From Ustilago trichophora (lineage: Eukaryota; Basidiomycota; Ustilaginomycetes; Ustilaginales; Ustilaginaceae), in the NCBI GenBank assembly GCA_900323505.1, contig OOIN01000017.1:682001-746000 (forward strand): a stretch of DNA of 64,000 nt, in the 5' to 3' direction. The notes below the pieces were generated by a model that was not told the DNA's origin, searched no databases, and was given only the letters and a program-made list of their open reading frames with translations. The position numbers and the translations under genes were made by a program. Numbering within the stretch: position 1 is the stretch's first letter; every line of letters starts with the position of its first letter. Of this stretch, positions 21,027-34,609 are shown piece by piece.

Positions 21027-22468
21027 GGTGTGTGCAGGAAGAGAAGTGACGAAGAGATTGCTGTCCTGAATGGATCCTTCCCTCTGTAGATTCTTTGGTA
21101 GGCGGAATGGAAGATGTAGCAAAACTTGGCTTGAGCGGCAAGTGTGTGTAAATGAAACAAGACGGTGGTTGCAAGCTGCCGAGATCGTCGGGTGGAAGAA
21201 AAAGAAGTGTCCGTGAAGTGTGCGAGAGACGTCAAAAAAAAAAAAGAATGTGAGATGCTGAAGAGCAGTGTGTGTGGTGTGTGCGCAAGACGAAGAAAGC
21301 TTGGGTGATATCGATTCTGGGACAGGTAGGAGAAAAGGAAGGAGATGTAAATGAGAGCAGGGGAGGACGAGGACGTAGGAGAAGACAGTAGTGATGGTGG
21401 GTGCGATGGAAAGAGGAGAAAAGCAAACGAGACCAAAAGTGGGTGTGAAATGTTAGTTGTGTCGATGGCTCTCTGGGAATGGAATCGAGTTGGTTGCATT
21501 CATCTCATTTCGAATAGAAAACAAGGAAAAGGGGGGTTGCATGACTTTGACTAAAACGAGATCTGCCAAGACACTCAAGTGGGGCTGTAAATTAAATCAC
21601 TTAACATACTCTAACGTCGACAGTGTAGTCACCAGCACAGTGATTAGGTGAGGGATACCTTGTTGCCATGGTATGATGCTCAGTGTTGGTTCAATTGCTT
21701 TGTGTGACATAACCTCTAGAGTAGTTTGTGCACCTGTAGTTGGACGCTCGGTACGCGCATGCGCTGTCGATCCTTTTGAGATGTGTGTGTGTGTGTGTGT
21801 ATGTCTCGGAAGGCGAATTCCAAACAGCCTCTCTCCGAATCTATTTGAAATTTGTGCACTTGAGCAGTGTTTCTTGCACACATAGGCTCGGTGACCGTGC
21901 AAAAAAGCAACAGACAATACAGTACAGTCAAGCGTGGCGCGTTGGTCTATTAATCCGGCCGAAAGATGAATCGCATCAAATGCCGCTTCAATCTGACCCC
22001 CGATCTCCAGAGCCAAATCCAAAAAGAAAGAGTGTTGTAAGCGTCGCGAGTGAGCGCGCGGCCCTGAGTTGGGATGTACAGTATAGTACTTTTCCTTGTT
22101 TGGTGTCGTTGTCTCCGCTGTTGTGCATATCAACACAAGCATACAGATCAATAATTCACAACTGTCCCACAACTCATCCTCATCACCTTGTCGTCGTCAT
22201 CCTCATTCTCCTCATTATACCAGCCTCGTTTGGATTCAACTTCGCAGTCCACTACTGTAGAAACATACATCAGACTCTGATCAGGCTCATCAACCTAGAT
22301 TCTGCAGTCGAAAGCGGTCTGCATCCACAAGATCATCTTCTCCACATCGGGGCCAGTAAATACACAACACGCCTTGACCAGCAACTTTGACCCATGTCGA
22401 TCCCATAGCACCAACAGCATGTCAAATAGCTAATCACGTTCAACGCTATACAATACCCTTTACCGGAG
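21027..22468. other. Divergent intergenic region (LysM protein / APC3)
   Basis: The minus strand from 21027 to 21496 contains no ATG, which fits a 5' leader of the LysM gene. A TG microsatellite lies at 21782-21800, with TACAGTA words at 21916-21929 and 22075-22090. No gene is supported in either direction. Confidence 0.55.
21782..21800. repeat. (TG)n microsatellite
   Basis: Nine to ten TG units in the intergenic region between the LysM and APC3 genes. Confidence 0.85.
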
Positions 22469-25400
22469 ATGCCGCTCGCTGCGACTGCGCCAAAGTCGCG
22501 CTTGACGGCAACCAAATCGCGACAGCCCATCCCTTCCTCTTCTTCATCATCATCATCCTCGGCACATCCGACTTCGGCATCCAACCGATCGAAAGCGGCT
22601 ACAACAGCGGCGGCTCAGTCAGCATCATCACAGCCACCACCCCTGCCGCTTCAACTGCCACCATCTCTCCCTACCATCGCTGACCTACAATCAACACATG
22701 CCATCAAACCATCGCAGCAACTCATCGTTCGCCGTCTTATCTTGCTGGCACGCTCTTTCCTCTCTCTCCATCACGACAGTACTTCTTCCCACCCTCTAGA
22801 CTGGGAGCTCGACTTGTGCTCTGCAACCTTCTTCTCCATCTATGCCTTGTGTCTCGACTCGTCTTCCATCCTCGCTCGCAGGACATTGGCCAGATGCGCT
22901 CGTCTAGGAGGCTTCAACATTGTCCTCCCCTTCAGTCCGTCCGCAACTGCTGCTTCGGCTGCCGTCTCTGCTGCCAAGCTCAGCTCCCAAGATCCCAATG
23001 ATCTCGCAGGTGCACAAGCCTGCATTCACATCCTCCAGCAAGGCTCAGCTTCGACCTTCCAGGATGCCGGCAGTGCAAGAGAATATCGCGATGCCTGTCG
23101 CACCCTTGCGAGATCCTCCGATGCCCTTCAAGTCGCAGACGTCCTCCAGGACAAGGTTCTTGGCAAAAGAAAGGCTTTAGATGCTTCCCCAGACGACGCT
23201 TCGCTCTTGCAACCCGTCTCGACACAGTCCCGCTACCACTCACAGCTCCAAACAGATACAGCCTACCATGCAGCAGGTCGAGGGCGGGCCGATGAAGCGC
23301 AGTCTGGCTTTGTCAAAGCTCTCGAGCACGATCCATTCAATTGGCGCGCATGGGCAGGACTCTGTGATACAGGTTATGGTGCTGCATCCGCCAGCAAGCA
23401 TTTCAGCACCGCCACTCTCGACCGGCTATACTCGACTCTGGTCGCAAATGTGCAAGCTCCATACTTGGCCATGGAGCTATCGCTCAAATCCAGCCCGCCT
23501 TTCTCCAACGACCAGTCGCAATCTTCCACCATGGTTCGAAAGGTGTCAGAAGATGGCTCAAACAAGAAGCTTAAAGTCTCTTCAGAGATCCCTCCTGTGC
23601 CCTCACTCGGTGCTAATGCCGCTCGCTATGGCGTTGCAGCCAGGCCCATCGACAAGGTCACGCCTCCGCTGCCAACCACATCAGCCAACACCGTCACAGC
23701 AACCCGTCTTCATCCAGCGTCCCGTGCTCTCTCTGCTGCTCAGACCAACACACATCACCTTGAGCCTTCGTCTGGCGATCAGGATGACATCAAAGCCAAC
23801 AAGTCGCGAGTATCGGCGCCCGACCCACCCGCGCCGCAGCCGTTCGCACCGCCACCGTGTCCGATTCTACAACCGCACAAAACGGTAGACAGCTGCGATC
23901 AACTGCCGTTCGCGGTACAACCGCTGCTGCTGCTGCAGGAGCTGCTGCAGGAGCTGCCGCCAGGGCTAACGCCGTCCCGAGCAGAGCAGGTGCAACGAGT
24001 CAAGCCGGCAGCGTCTCTTCCACCTCTTCGGGCTCTTCTACCTCGTCCTTGTCGTCTCGCGCCACTGTCTCCACTGCTCGCACTGCCGTCTCCACACGCC
24101 GAATCGGCTCAGCAGCACCCAGCCAAACATCTGCGCGCGTCACGGCCACCAAGCCAGCTTCCACAACCTCTGCCCGCACCGCAGCTATGGTAAATGGTAC
24201 AGGCGTGGCCGCAAAGAGGATCCCTGCATCTGCAGCAGCTCGCAACACGACTGCCGGCAGCATTAGTCGCCCGGCAAGCGCCATGTCCAAAGCCAGCTCC
24301 ACCTCTGTTGGCGGCGCTAGCACTTCTGCACGTGCCAATGGCACGCTTGCATCCAGTCGAACAGCCGCCGAAGCCATGCGTCAGAAGGAAGAGGAGAATG
24401 CAAGATCAAAGCTCGAGCTGCTCTCCGCCCTCCGTGAACCGTGTATGCAGCAGCTGACCACGCTCGCACATCAGCATGCGGCAGATAGGTACGTGCTTGC
24501 TCTACTTGCGCAAGTAGGAGAGGCATACAGGCTGCTGCGTCTCTGTGCAGGAGACAAGGCCGCTGCAGTACTTTTGCGCCCTGTGCTCGATCAAGCTGGC
24601 ATCGAAACAGAAGCTGTTGAGGGCAAGATACCATCGAAAGAGGCGACAGAAGAGGCCGCAACGGCAACGACCACTTCCGACTTTACCCGCTACGTCGACC
24701 TTCAGATCAAAGACAGCTTATTGCACCATCTCTTGATGGGTCGAAGCTACGCCGAATGCTCGCAGTACGCCTCTTCCGAGACCCACTTTAGCACAGTGCG
24801 CAAGCTCAACCCCTTTGTTGCTAGCCACATGGACGTCTTCTCGCTTGTCCTCTTCCACCTCTCCCGCGAGGTCAAGCTGTCCGCCCTGGCACAGCATCTT
24901 GCCATGGTGGCGCCCGGTACAGCGTCGACACACATTGTCATCGGAAACGCCTTTTCGCTGCAAAAGGAGCACCAAACAGCGTTAGTATGCTTCCAGCGCG
25001 CTGCGGCTGCTGCACCCGAATACGCCTATGCCTACACACTGGCTGGGCATGAAGCACATGAATTGGGGCTGCACGATGAGGCAATTGCCTACTTCCGCAG
25101 TGCGATCCGCTGCGATCGCCGACATTGGAACGCCTGGGCCGGATTGGGTCGTGTGTATCTGGGTATTGGAGAGCACGAACATGCGGCTTGCAAGAGTTTG
25201 CAACAGGCGATTCACCTGAATCCCAGCAATCATATCTTGTGGGATCTGGTAGGGTGGACGTTTTCGCTCATCAATGCCCCGGCAAAGGCTCTAGAGTGCT
25301 ACGATCGGGCGATTGAGCTGGCCCCCACTGCATCAGTGCTGACCTACTTGAGGAGGGCAGAACTATTGTTGCAGCACGGCGATCCCGAGTCTAGCCATAG

Positions 25401-26058
25401 AGATCTTGTCCGGGCTCACGATCTAGCTCCCGAAGAGGCGAGCATCCATATTCTGCTCGCTCAGTCATACATGCGATTGGGCGGGGGAGCATTCTGCCAT
25501 CTTGAAGGGGCCACTGCTTCCAACGCACCCAAGACAAGCACAGCCCTACGAGCAACAGGGGTCATGATCTCACCCTCTTCATATCAAGCCGAAATCACCC
25601 ACCATCTGAGCGTAGCCATCGACCTCGACCCAACACTCCTTCGCGTGGTCAAAACCATCTGCGAAGGCTACAAAACTCTTCCGGGCAGCAAACTTAGCAT
25701 CCATCCACACGATCTGACTTCAGCATCCTTCTCCCAATCCCACCTGTCAATGGGTGCAGCAGACTCATGCGAACGATCTGGAATCGTCGATGGGGAAGAG
25801 GGTAGTCAGATGCACATGGGCGGAGCGGCGAACGGGTACGGCGGACATAGCGGGTATCAGCAGAGTTTCAGTCATAGCTATAGGAGCGCAGGTGTGGATA
25901 ATTCTACACCGCACCATCATGCAGGTACATTGCTTGTGCCCGCGGATTTCGCAGCGAGCCATCCACATGATTCGAGCAGTTTCCTCAGTATGATGGCGCC
26001 ATCGACAGCGATGGGGTCTGGGGATATTGTACTGGAGGATGCCGAGGTATCTTCTTGA
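22469..26058 (+). CDS. CDC27: Anaphase-promoting complex subunit 3 (Cdc27/Nuc2)
   Basis: About 1170-1195 aa, ATG at 22469. Tetratricopeptide repeats begin with GRADEAQSGFVKALEHDPFNWRAW (typical of the Cdc27 N-terminal half). After a long Ser/Ala/Thr-rich linker the C-terminal TPR array follows (for example YAYTLAGHEAHELGLHDEAIAYFRSAI, then RHWNAWAGLGRVYLGIGEHEHA), matching the order in human and yeast Cdc27. It is a scaffold subunit of the APC/C ubiquitin ligase that binds activators through its TPR groove. The reading frame changes in the linker between 23800 and about 23890. Either an 83-nt intron (23810-23892, GTATCG...ACAG, phase 0) is removed, or one base is missing in a C-run near 23819. 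Convergent with adenylate kinase, 317 bp apart. Confidence 0.85.
23810..23892 (+). other. Candidate intron in APC3 (alternative: 1-base indel)
   Basis: GT at 23810-23811 and AG at 23891-23892 give an 83-nt, phase 0 intron that joins the two frames exactly. The donor GTATCG is weak and no clear branch site is seen. The alternative, one missing C in the C-rich stretch just downstream, also gives continuous protein, so the call is open. Confidence 0.45.
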
Positions 26059-26375
26059 TCTTTTGACGCTGTACTTTTTTTTTTGGTCACTTGATGAAAC
26101 TTTCTCTCTTACACTGTAATGTTTCGATGCAAAGCAAGAATAACCCGCTTGTCTCTCTCATTCCTTTTTTTTTTTTTTTTTTTGTTCTAATCGGCTTTGC
26201 AAGCCTTGTTGTTGTTGCTGCGATTTTCATGACCATGGACTGGGAAGGTGTTGATATTATATTTCGCGTATGAGAGAGTTGATGAAGTGTAGTATATGTA
26301 AGATACTGGTTTCATCTTGAGAATAGGATGCCAATCAATTTGGTTAGCGTCACGGAGTCAAGAGTTTAGATGGAT
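26059..26375. other. 3' region between convergent genes with poly-T run
   Basis: Contains a T-run of about 20 at 26165-26184 and an 8-T run near 26076. 3' UTRs of APC3 and adenylate kinase; nothing else seen. Confidence 0.6.
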
Positions 26376-27452
<1,077 letters not shown>

Positions 27453-28177
27453 CTTGTCGTCTTATTCGCAAGTTGTCAAACACAAAAGTTGAGTGATGAT
27501 GGAGAAAGGAAGAACGAGAAGGGGGCGCGTTTGCGAAGAAGTTGAAAGAGACAGCGTCGAGAGTGTGGAGGAGTAAATTGGCATTACTGTACACAGGACG
27601 GGCCCGGAAGATCACACACATATCTCGGCACCGGCCACCCATCTTTTTCAAGTCGCTCAAGAGCGGGTCAAATCACACTTGGCCGCACACTGACGCACAC
27701 CGTTTTTCTACTAGATTGACGATTCCACAACAACTTTATCCTTCCACATCCTCTTCTCGGACATCTCAACCATTTCTTTACCCTTGAATCTGTCTGTACT
27801 TCTATAGCTTTGCATTGTACTAAATGCAACCCATTGATGATCACAGTGACGAGAATGAGAAGAAATAGATCGCAACCGAGCACGGGCAGTCAAGACAACG
27901 CGTAAATCCGGCTTCTGCCCTTTTTTGATCCTCCGATCCCACCCATCCATCCACTGCCAGAATTCCATTCTCACGATCGACACAACTGCAATTTCTGCCA
28001 ATTCTGCTGCCTTCTTTCAGCACTTGGCAAGAGTGGAGGCTGCATTTCGTCTCGTACGAGAGCTCCTCCCCGCTCTCAATTCACAACCAAATGCAATCCA
28101 CACACACACACATCCACCCTCTTCAAAGAGAAACAAAACGGATTGCCTGTTGCCGGCCGGCCATTACATCTAAGGGG

Positions 28178-28213
<36 letters not shown>

Positions 28214-28558
28214 GAAAGGAAGAGACAGTGTGCTGAAGGAAAGCAAAGCCCATAAAACGGATACAGAAGGTGACAAGGAATGGTGTGTGTCCGGGTTTTC
28301 TTCCTGGAAGGAGGAACCGCGACATTTTGAGGTGGATACTGGGGCATGTGGACGAGCAATGAGATTAAGTTGTGACGAAAGTGGAGTAATACGACTGTGC
28401 AGAGTGGACAGCAAAGCAGAACTGATTGACACAAGAGAGCTTGCAAGAACCTCAAGAGACCAAGGAAAACAGTGACGGAAGGTGACCAAATTGTCCCTAG
28501 GCATGGTAACTCTAGATTCGGTAAAGGTGGAGGCAGCGTCCTTGGCGATGCGGCAGTA
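27453..28558. other. Intergenic region with GA microsatellite
   Basis: Upstream region of adenylate kinase and 3' region of the Gln-rich gene. A GA run lies at 28181-28211 and a TACTGTAC word at 27585-27592. No gene supported. Confidence 0.55.
28181..28211. repeat. (AG)n microsatellite
   Basis: About fifteen AG units downstream of the Gln-rich gene. Confidence 0.9.
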
Positions 28559-31174
28559 TTACTGGGTACCAGCGCCGTGCTGAGAAGGATTTCCTTGTTC
28601 AGTTTTGAGCCCCAGCTGCATTCCTGCTTCCCCGAGAGCGTCAAAGCCGACATTCAGCGCGGGCGAAAGCGTAGCATCACCATTGATAGCGCTGGGCGCC
28701 ATCCCGCTCGCCATCGACTCATTGGGAGGAAGCGAGCTCAGAGCGGGAAGCTGTGCCGCCATCTCGTTTGGCATCGATGACATAGGCGTGGTCTGGCCGG
28801 ACACAGGACGTGCGGCTTCAGCAGCGATCGCCGCTTTACGAGAAGGGATCGACAGCATAAAGTTGGCCGCTTGCGCCTGCTGCTTCCTCTCGATCATGCT
28901 TCGCACTTGATGCACGTGGATCTCTTCACTCGAGGCCTTGCCGTTGGGCTGCTGTGCCTCGGGCTGCGATGCCACCATGGGTGCCGACTGCGGAGGTGGA
29001 ACAACACCTTGCTGCAGTTGCTGCTGAAGCGCCTGAGACGACGCCGGTGCCTGCAGCGGTTGTGCAGTCGCACCGAGCTGGTTGGCACTCTGGAAAGGGC
29101 TGTGATTCATCTGCGGTGGCATCGGCGACGCCATCGCCGAAGACAGCTGCGATCCGGATCGACCAGCTTCAGGACCATTCCCGGGAACGTCCGAGAGCTG
29201 AGGCGTCAGCATGGCCGCTTCGTTGCTCAGCGATTGGAAGTACTGCGGACGTGCGTCAGAGTGGACCGGCGGCGTGAAGGGAAATGAGATGGCGTTGAGA
29301 ACCGCAGGCACCTTCGACGGCTCGACGATCTGATGGTTGATCGATTCGCTCGGAAAGTTGGCTGGCGGCTGTCCGTTGATGAAAGAATGGCCAGGTGGAG
29401 GCAGGTCCGTTTGCATGGCGTGGGGCAGCATATTGGATACCATGGGCGCAGTAGGCATGACGGCGGAGGGCACAGGTCCACTCTGGACAGGCGGAGCAGC
29501 ACCAATGCCAGCAGCGAGCTCAGGAGCGAGAGCGCCGTTGCCGGCCGAAGATCCAGCATCGTTGGCCTGTAAGTCATCAGCGGCGATCGATGCCACCTGC
29601 AGGTAGAAGGAATGCTGAAGCTGGTGCAGCTGACCACCGTGGACATAGTGAGCAGTGACACTCACCTCGCCGCTTTCGCTGCCAGCCGTCGGCGTGCCAG
29701 AGAGCACTCGATTGTTCTCCTCCCACTGGATCCAAGATGGCACCTTGTTGCAGGAGAACACGGCCTTGATGCTAGTCGATGACGCCTGAGGGTCCCACAC
29801 CTTGAGAGGCCATGTCCACTTGAGACCAACATAGGCAATCTTTTCAGGTGCACCGGCAATCTTACGGCTGAACTCGCGGAACTCCCAGCCGCCTTCGGGA
29901 ATCTTCTTAGCCTCGACGATCCAGATGTGGTTGCCCTTGGACTTGGCCTTCTTTCCATCCTCGTTGAAGCGCGAGATGTACGGCTGAGTCCATAGGAACT
30001 GCTTGATCTTCTTGATCGAGCACTCAGCCTCGGTTATGCCGTTGCGGTACACCTCGGCCTGGAAGGCGTTGGTGAAAGCCTGGATGCGGAACTTGAAGGG
30101 ACGGAAGTCGGGCGACTCGTCGAGCCTAGCCATCTTCTTTGGCATGAGTGTCTGGTGCAGCAGCTCGCCACGATCGTCTGTAATCTCGAGATCGGAACAG
30201 ACGGCAGTGAGGAAGCTGTGGAAGATGGACTCGAGCTTGTTACGAAGCTCGGGTGACAGTGCGGTGCTAGGCCCGTTCTTGTCGACGCTGGTCATCGAGG
30301 CGTCTCCTGTGCCGCCTTCGTCTGCAGCCCCGAAATCGAACGAAGCGCCGCTCGAGAAGAAGCCGCTGCTTCGATGTCGACGGTGCTTGGTGAGGTGACG
30401 CTCATTTGGCTGATTGCCTTCGTCTCCACTGTCGCCGTTGCTGAATGACTCATCGGGTGAAGAAGGCCCAGAGTCCACGGCCGAGTGGTTTGCCGAGGTG
30501 TTGTTGCTGGAGATGGCCGACATCTGGAGTGCACTCCTGGCGATCTTGGTCTGCGCACGTTCGCCGGTGCTGTTTGGCCCCTCGCTGCCGCCCATCTTGT
30601 TCTGGCTAGGCTGCGGCGTCATGGTCATGGCATCGTGCAAGGAACCTCCGCGCATGTGACTGTGCTGGCGCACAGAGGGGCTCGAAGGCATGGACTGTGC
30701 TACTGGATTGCCATTGGACATGCTGGACAGGCTCTGACTCTGAGGAAACTCAAAGGGGGTTTGTGGTGTGGTAGGCGATGCATTCAGCGACTGCACTCCG
30801 TTCGGCAGCGCAGCCGTGGCCTGAGCAAGCAGCGTGTGCGATGACCCGCCAGAGACGCCGCTGGCCATTTGCATGGGCGGGGCACTCGAGGGTGGCATTG
30901 GCGCTTGCATGTGCTGCATCATGGAAGTCGAACCCGAAACAGTTGGTGGGGCCGAGGGAGGGGCAGGAGGAGGATGAATTGGTGTAGCCGTCTCGGAACG
31001 CTGAGACTTGAATGGCTGTTCTGCCAGATCGCTGTCAGTCTGGACTGGACGCTTACGCGCGGTCGGACTGACTTGGCCGCTGTGGAGACCATCGTGGTTG
31101 CTCGTGCCCTGTTGTTGCAAAGTGGAGTCTTGCTGCATTTGGCTGAGAGTCAGCGTTGGGAGCGGCTGCATCTC

Positions 31175-31234
<60 letters not shown>

Positions 31235-32792
31235 GGACTGCTGCTGCTGCTGCTGCCCCTGCTGCTGTTGAGCCTGCTCCAGCGTCAAAGCAGGTCCGAG
31301 CCCTGACTGAGCGGGAAGCGGCTGCCGAGGTGGCTGCATGGCCTGTGCCTGGAACGAGGCATCAGTAAAAGGCTGCGAGGATTGCGGGGTGGGCGGCATC
31401 GCAGGCATCGGTGCTGGCTGAGGTGGCGCGAACTTCTGATGCGAGAGATGCTGGATGTGCTGCAGATCCTTTTGCAGATCGCCCAGGCAACGATTGCTCA
31501 GCATGCCATCTCCCTTGTGGAACGACTCTCGAGCAGTGTTGGCTTGCAGAACGACATCATCGAGCAACTTGGCAATCTGATTCATCAGTTCCGAATGCTC
31601 GGAAGAAGAACGCTGCGTTGACGCCGAAGCAGCACGGATGGCTGCAGCTTGTGCTTCGGCCTGCGCCTGCTGTGCTTGAGCCTGGAGCTGTGCTTGTGCC
31701 TGAAGCTGGGCCTGAACCTGAGCTTGAGCTTGAGCCTGGGCTTGTGCTTGTGCTTGTGCGACTTGAACTTGCAATTGCGCTTGCGCTTGCGCTTGCGCCT
31801 GGGCTTGGGCTTGGGCTTGTTGTGCCTGGGCTTGTGCTTGAGCCTGAGCCTGAGCCTGGGCGTGTGCCTGTGCCTGTGCTTGGGCCTGGGCCTGCGCGTT
31901 GGCATGCACCTGGGCGTGCGTCATGTCTACAGGCGTGGTCGGAAGAGCGTGCGTGTTCATGCCGAGCGACTGCATCTGTAGTGCCACATTGGTGTTGGGA
32001 CCCATGCTGTGGGAGGCAGCTCGCTGGTGATTGAAGCGCTCGGGAGCCTGGACGGGTGCGGACGACATGATAAGTTCGTTCTGAGATGGTGCAGCCGGCC
32101 AGCCAAATGCTCGGAGACTCTCTGCAGAGGCGGGGATCGAATGCTGAGGCATAGATTGAGAAGCCAACTGATGCAGATGCAATCCGAGCGACAGAGAGCG
32201 TTGGTGGGACGACATGGATGGCCTCTGTGCGACAGCTTCATTCGGCATGGCCTGAGGCGCGGGAGCCGCTGGTGCCTGCGACATGCCTTGAACATGTACT
32301 TGGTGTCCGGGCTGTGTCAAATGCATGGGCATCATTTGGGATTGCGAAGGTGCCTGTTGCGGCTCTTGTTGCTGCTGCTGAGTCTGCTGCTCGACTTGCT
32401 GTTGTTGCTGCTGCTGCATCTGTTGTCGTTGCTGACTTGGCTGCTGCATATGCTGTTGCGCCTCGAGCTGCATAGGTTGCAATTGCATGTGCTGCTGCGG
32501 AGCCTGCGGCTGCAGAGGAGAAGGCAGCGTTGAGTATGACTGCTGACCGAGGTTCTGTGTTTGAATCTGAATCTGCTGCGGTGTTGATGGTTGTTGTGTG
32601 GCATCAGCGACCGATGCCTGGTGCTGCTGCGCTTGAAGCTGCTGGCTGGGCTGCATCCCATTGTGCTGCTGCATCGCTTGCTGGACTTGTGCATTATGTT
32701 GTTGATCCTGAACAAGTTGTGCAGAAAGGTCAGCGGAGGGCTGAGAGTCCATAGGCTGGGCTGTCAATGGCGAAGCAAGGGCAGAGTGAGGA

Positions 32793-32824
<32 letters not shown>

Positions 32825-33028
32825 CTGTTGATCTTGTTGATGTTGCGACTGCTGTTGCTGCTGCATGTGAACTTGTTGTTGTTGTTGTTGTTGTTGTTGT
32901 TGCTGCTGCTGCTGCTGCTGTTGTTGTTGCTGAAAGTGCTGCTGATGCATATCTGCGGAGCCGGTCAAAGACATGCCGAATTCTGTAGGATGCACGAGCT
33001 GCTGCGGTTGCGACTGGGCAGCGTTCAT
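28559..33028 (-). CDS. Very glutamine-rich putative transcriptional regulator
   Basis: 1489 aa if translation starts at the first in-frame ATG (33028, context AACATGAAC). Residues 1-430 are dominated by Gln with long runs from mixed CAA/CAG codons. A stretch of alternating Gln-Ala covers roughly 375-460, and a further Gln run lies near 610. The compact part is about residues 930-1145, with words such as [43 protein letters not shown] and [15 protein letters not shown], the last resembling an Ig/cadherin-like strand pair. I do not recognise the family by name. Composition suggests a nuclear co-regulator; this is inference. The frame stays open 159 codons upstream of 33028 without any ATG, so the true N terminus may be longer, through a non-AUG start or a spliced exon. 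Confidence 0.75.
31153..31270 (-). repeat. CAG/CAA tract encoding polyglutamine
   Basis: Near-perfect interrupted CAG/CAA hexamer and triplet repeats inside the Gln-rich gene, about 36 codons long. A second such tract lies at 32793-32935. Confidence 0.85.
31640..31905 (-). repeat. Degenerate hexamer array encoding (Gln-Ala)n
   Basis: Hexamers of the form CAAGCN/CAGGCN in coding sense specify about 40 Gln-Ala pairs with occasional Val, Leu or His. The codons vary while the dipeptide is kept. Confidence 0.8.
32793..32935 (-). repeat. CAG/CAA tract encoding polyglutamine (N-terminal)
   Basis: Mixed CAA and CAG codons encode two Gln runs separated by a short His/Met-containing linker, close to the N terminus of the Gln-rich protein. 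Confidence 0.85.
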
Positions 33029-33042
33029 GTTGGGCAAAAGAT

Positions 33043-33150
33043 TCAACGGGGCTGGCGAGCGGGGTCGCCGTCCCGTGTCGCCGCGATGAGGAATGGCAAG
33101 GCTCGAGGGAGAAAAATGATTGAAGTTGGAATGAGCGGACTGAGAGCCAT
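33043..33150 (-). other. Possible upstream open reading frame
   Basis: ATG at 33150 followed by 35 codons and a TGA, out of frame with the Gln-rich protein and ending 14 nt before its first ATG. It is a uORF only if translation of the main protein starts at 33028. Confidence 0.4.
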
Positions 33151-34566
33151 GCGACGCACCGAAGCTGAGACGGGGAGAGGATCGATTGATGCTACCAGCG
33201 TCTGGGTTGGTGAAGCGGCGACGAGCTTGTGAGACTGAGAAGCCTTGCTGAAGCAGCAAAGGAGAGGCGTTGGAAGAGTCGACGCTCTGTTGCGAGAAGG
33301 TGGCTGAAGAAGGTGCGGATTCGACGTTATCTGTATCTTCGAATACAGAGGGTAATTGGCCGGTGTTCCAAGTTGAGAGTTGTAAACGAGGAGATGGTTG
33401 GTGAGAAGGCGGGCCGGATGACTCTGGAAGCGCCGCTGGCCACTGCGGCTGCTGGGAGGAGATCGTGGTGGGGAGCGGTGACTGCGTAAGAACCCCGAGA
33501 GGACCCTACGCTACTGAAGCAGAGTGATGGTCGTGTGCTAGACGACCAGACGAGGTAGGGCAGAATGCGAAGATGCGACTCGAGATCAAAGCGAATTGGC
33601 GTACCCAAAAAAGAAGAAGCTAGGTCGATAGGCTATATATGCGGTGTCAGTCGCTAAATTGTTGTCGTCGAAGGCCAGCTTCGAAGCAGTGTGTATGCAC
33701 AGACAAGCCGAACAGGAGCGGAAGGAACCGGACCGAGAAGCAGCAGTGGTTGCGCGGAGCGTTGCAGATGGCTGGTGTCGGGATTAAAGATGGTTGAAGC
33801 GCCACTTTATGTAGGAAAAGGGGCGCAGAGGTTGCAAGTGGAGCGCAGCGGTGGCTCTGTATACGTATATGAAGAAGAGCAGGGACAGCAATTCGGTGCA
33901 AGCAAGGTTTGGTGGGATAGGTGATCGGTAAGAATGGCAGAAGTGATGATGGTACAAGGTGCGGGCTGGGATCAACCTAGCTGCAGATGCGATAGAGAGC
34001 GTATGTGGCGGCAAGAGTGACGCAGTTGATGAAAGCGATGCGGGCCTAGTGATACCGAACCGACTCGAGGTGCAACGCCAAGGGTGGGTCACGAGCAGGT
34101 GACGACAAATCCGAAGAATTAGCGCGGCCGAACAAGTACGAGGTGGTGGATCGAGATGACGGCGGGATCGACAAGAGCAACGCTACAATCAGCGCAACGA
34201 GTCAAGCGTCTCTGAAATGGTGTCTGAGCGCTTTGGAATGGCGCAGCGTTCTAAGGTCGAGACGTCTATGTCTCTAGATCTAGATTTGAATGGTAAAGCA
34301 AGTCGGAAAGCGAACAAGGATGGTCGACGGAAGCGGTGTGCGTGTGTGTAAGTGTGCGAGGCTGGATTGATTGGTGGCGTCGACAAGAGATGAAAGATGG
34401 GAATAAGCAAGTGTGGGGAAAGGTGGGGGTGGCGAGGCGATGACGAGTAGGAAGATGGATGGTGGGATGAATGGGAAGCGTGGATGGTGGATGGTGGATG
34501 CGCAGAAGGTGCAGAGTAGTGTGAGAATCCTAATCTGATGGTCTGCACTGCACACACACAAACACA

Positions 34567-34567
34567 C

Positions 34568-34604
<37 letters not shown>
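34567..34604. repeat. (CT)n microsatellite
   Basis: Nearly pure CT run with one G interruption at the distal end of the ATG-free leader. Confidence 0.9.
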
Positions 34605-34609
<5 letters not shown>

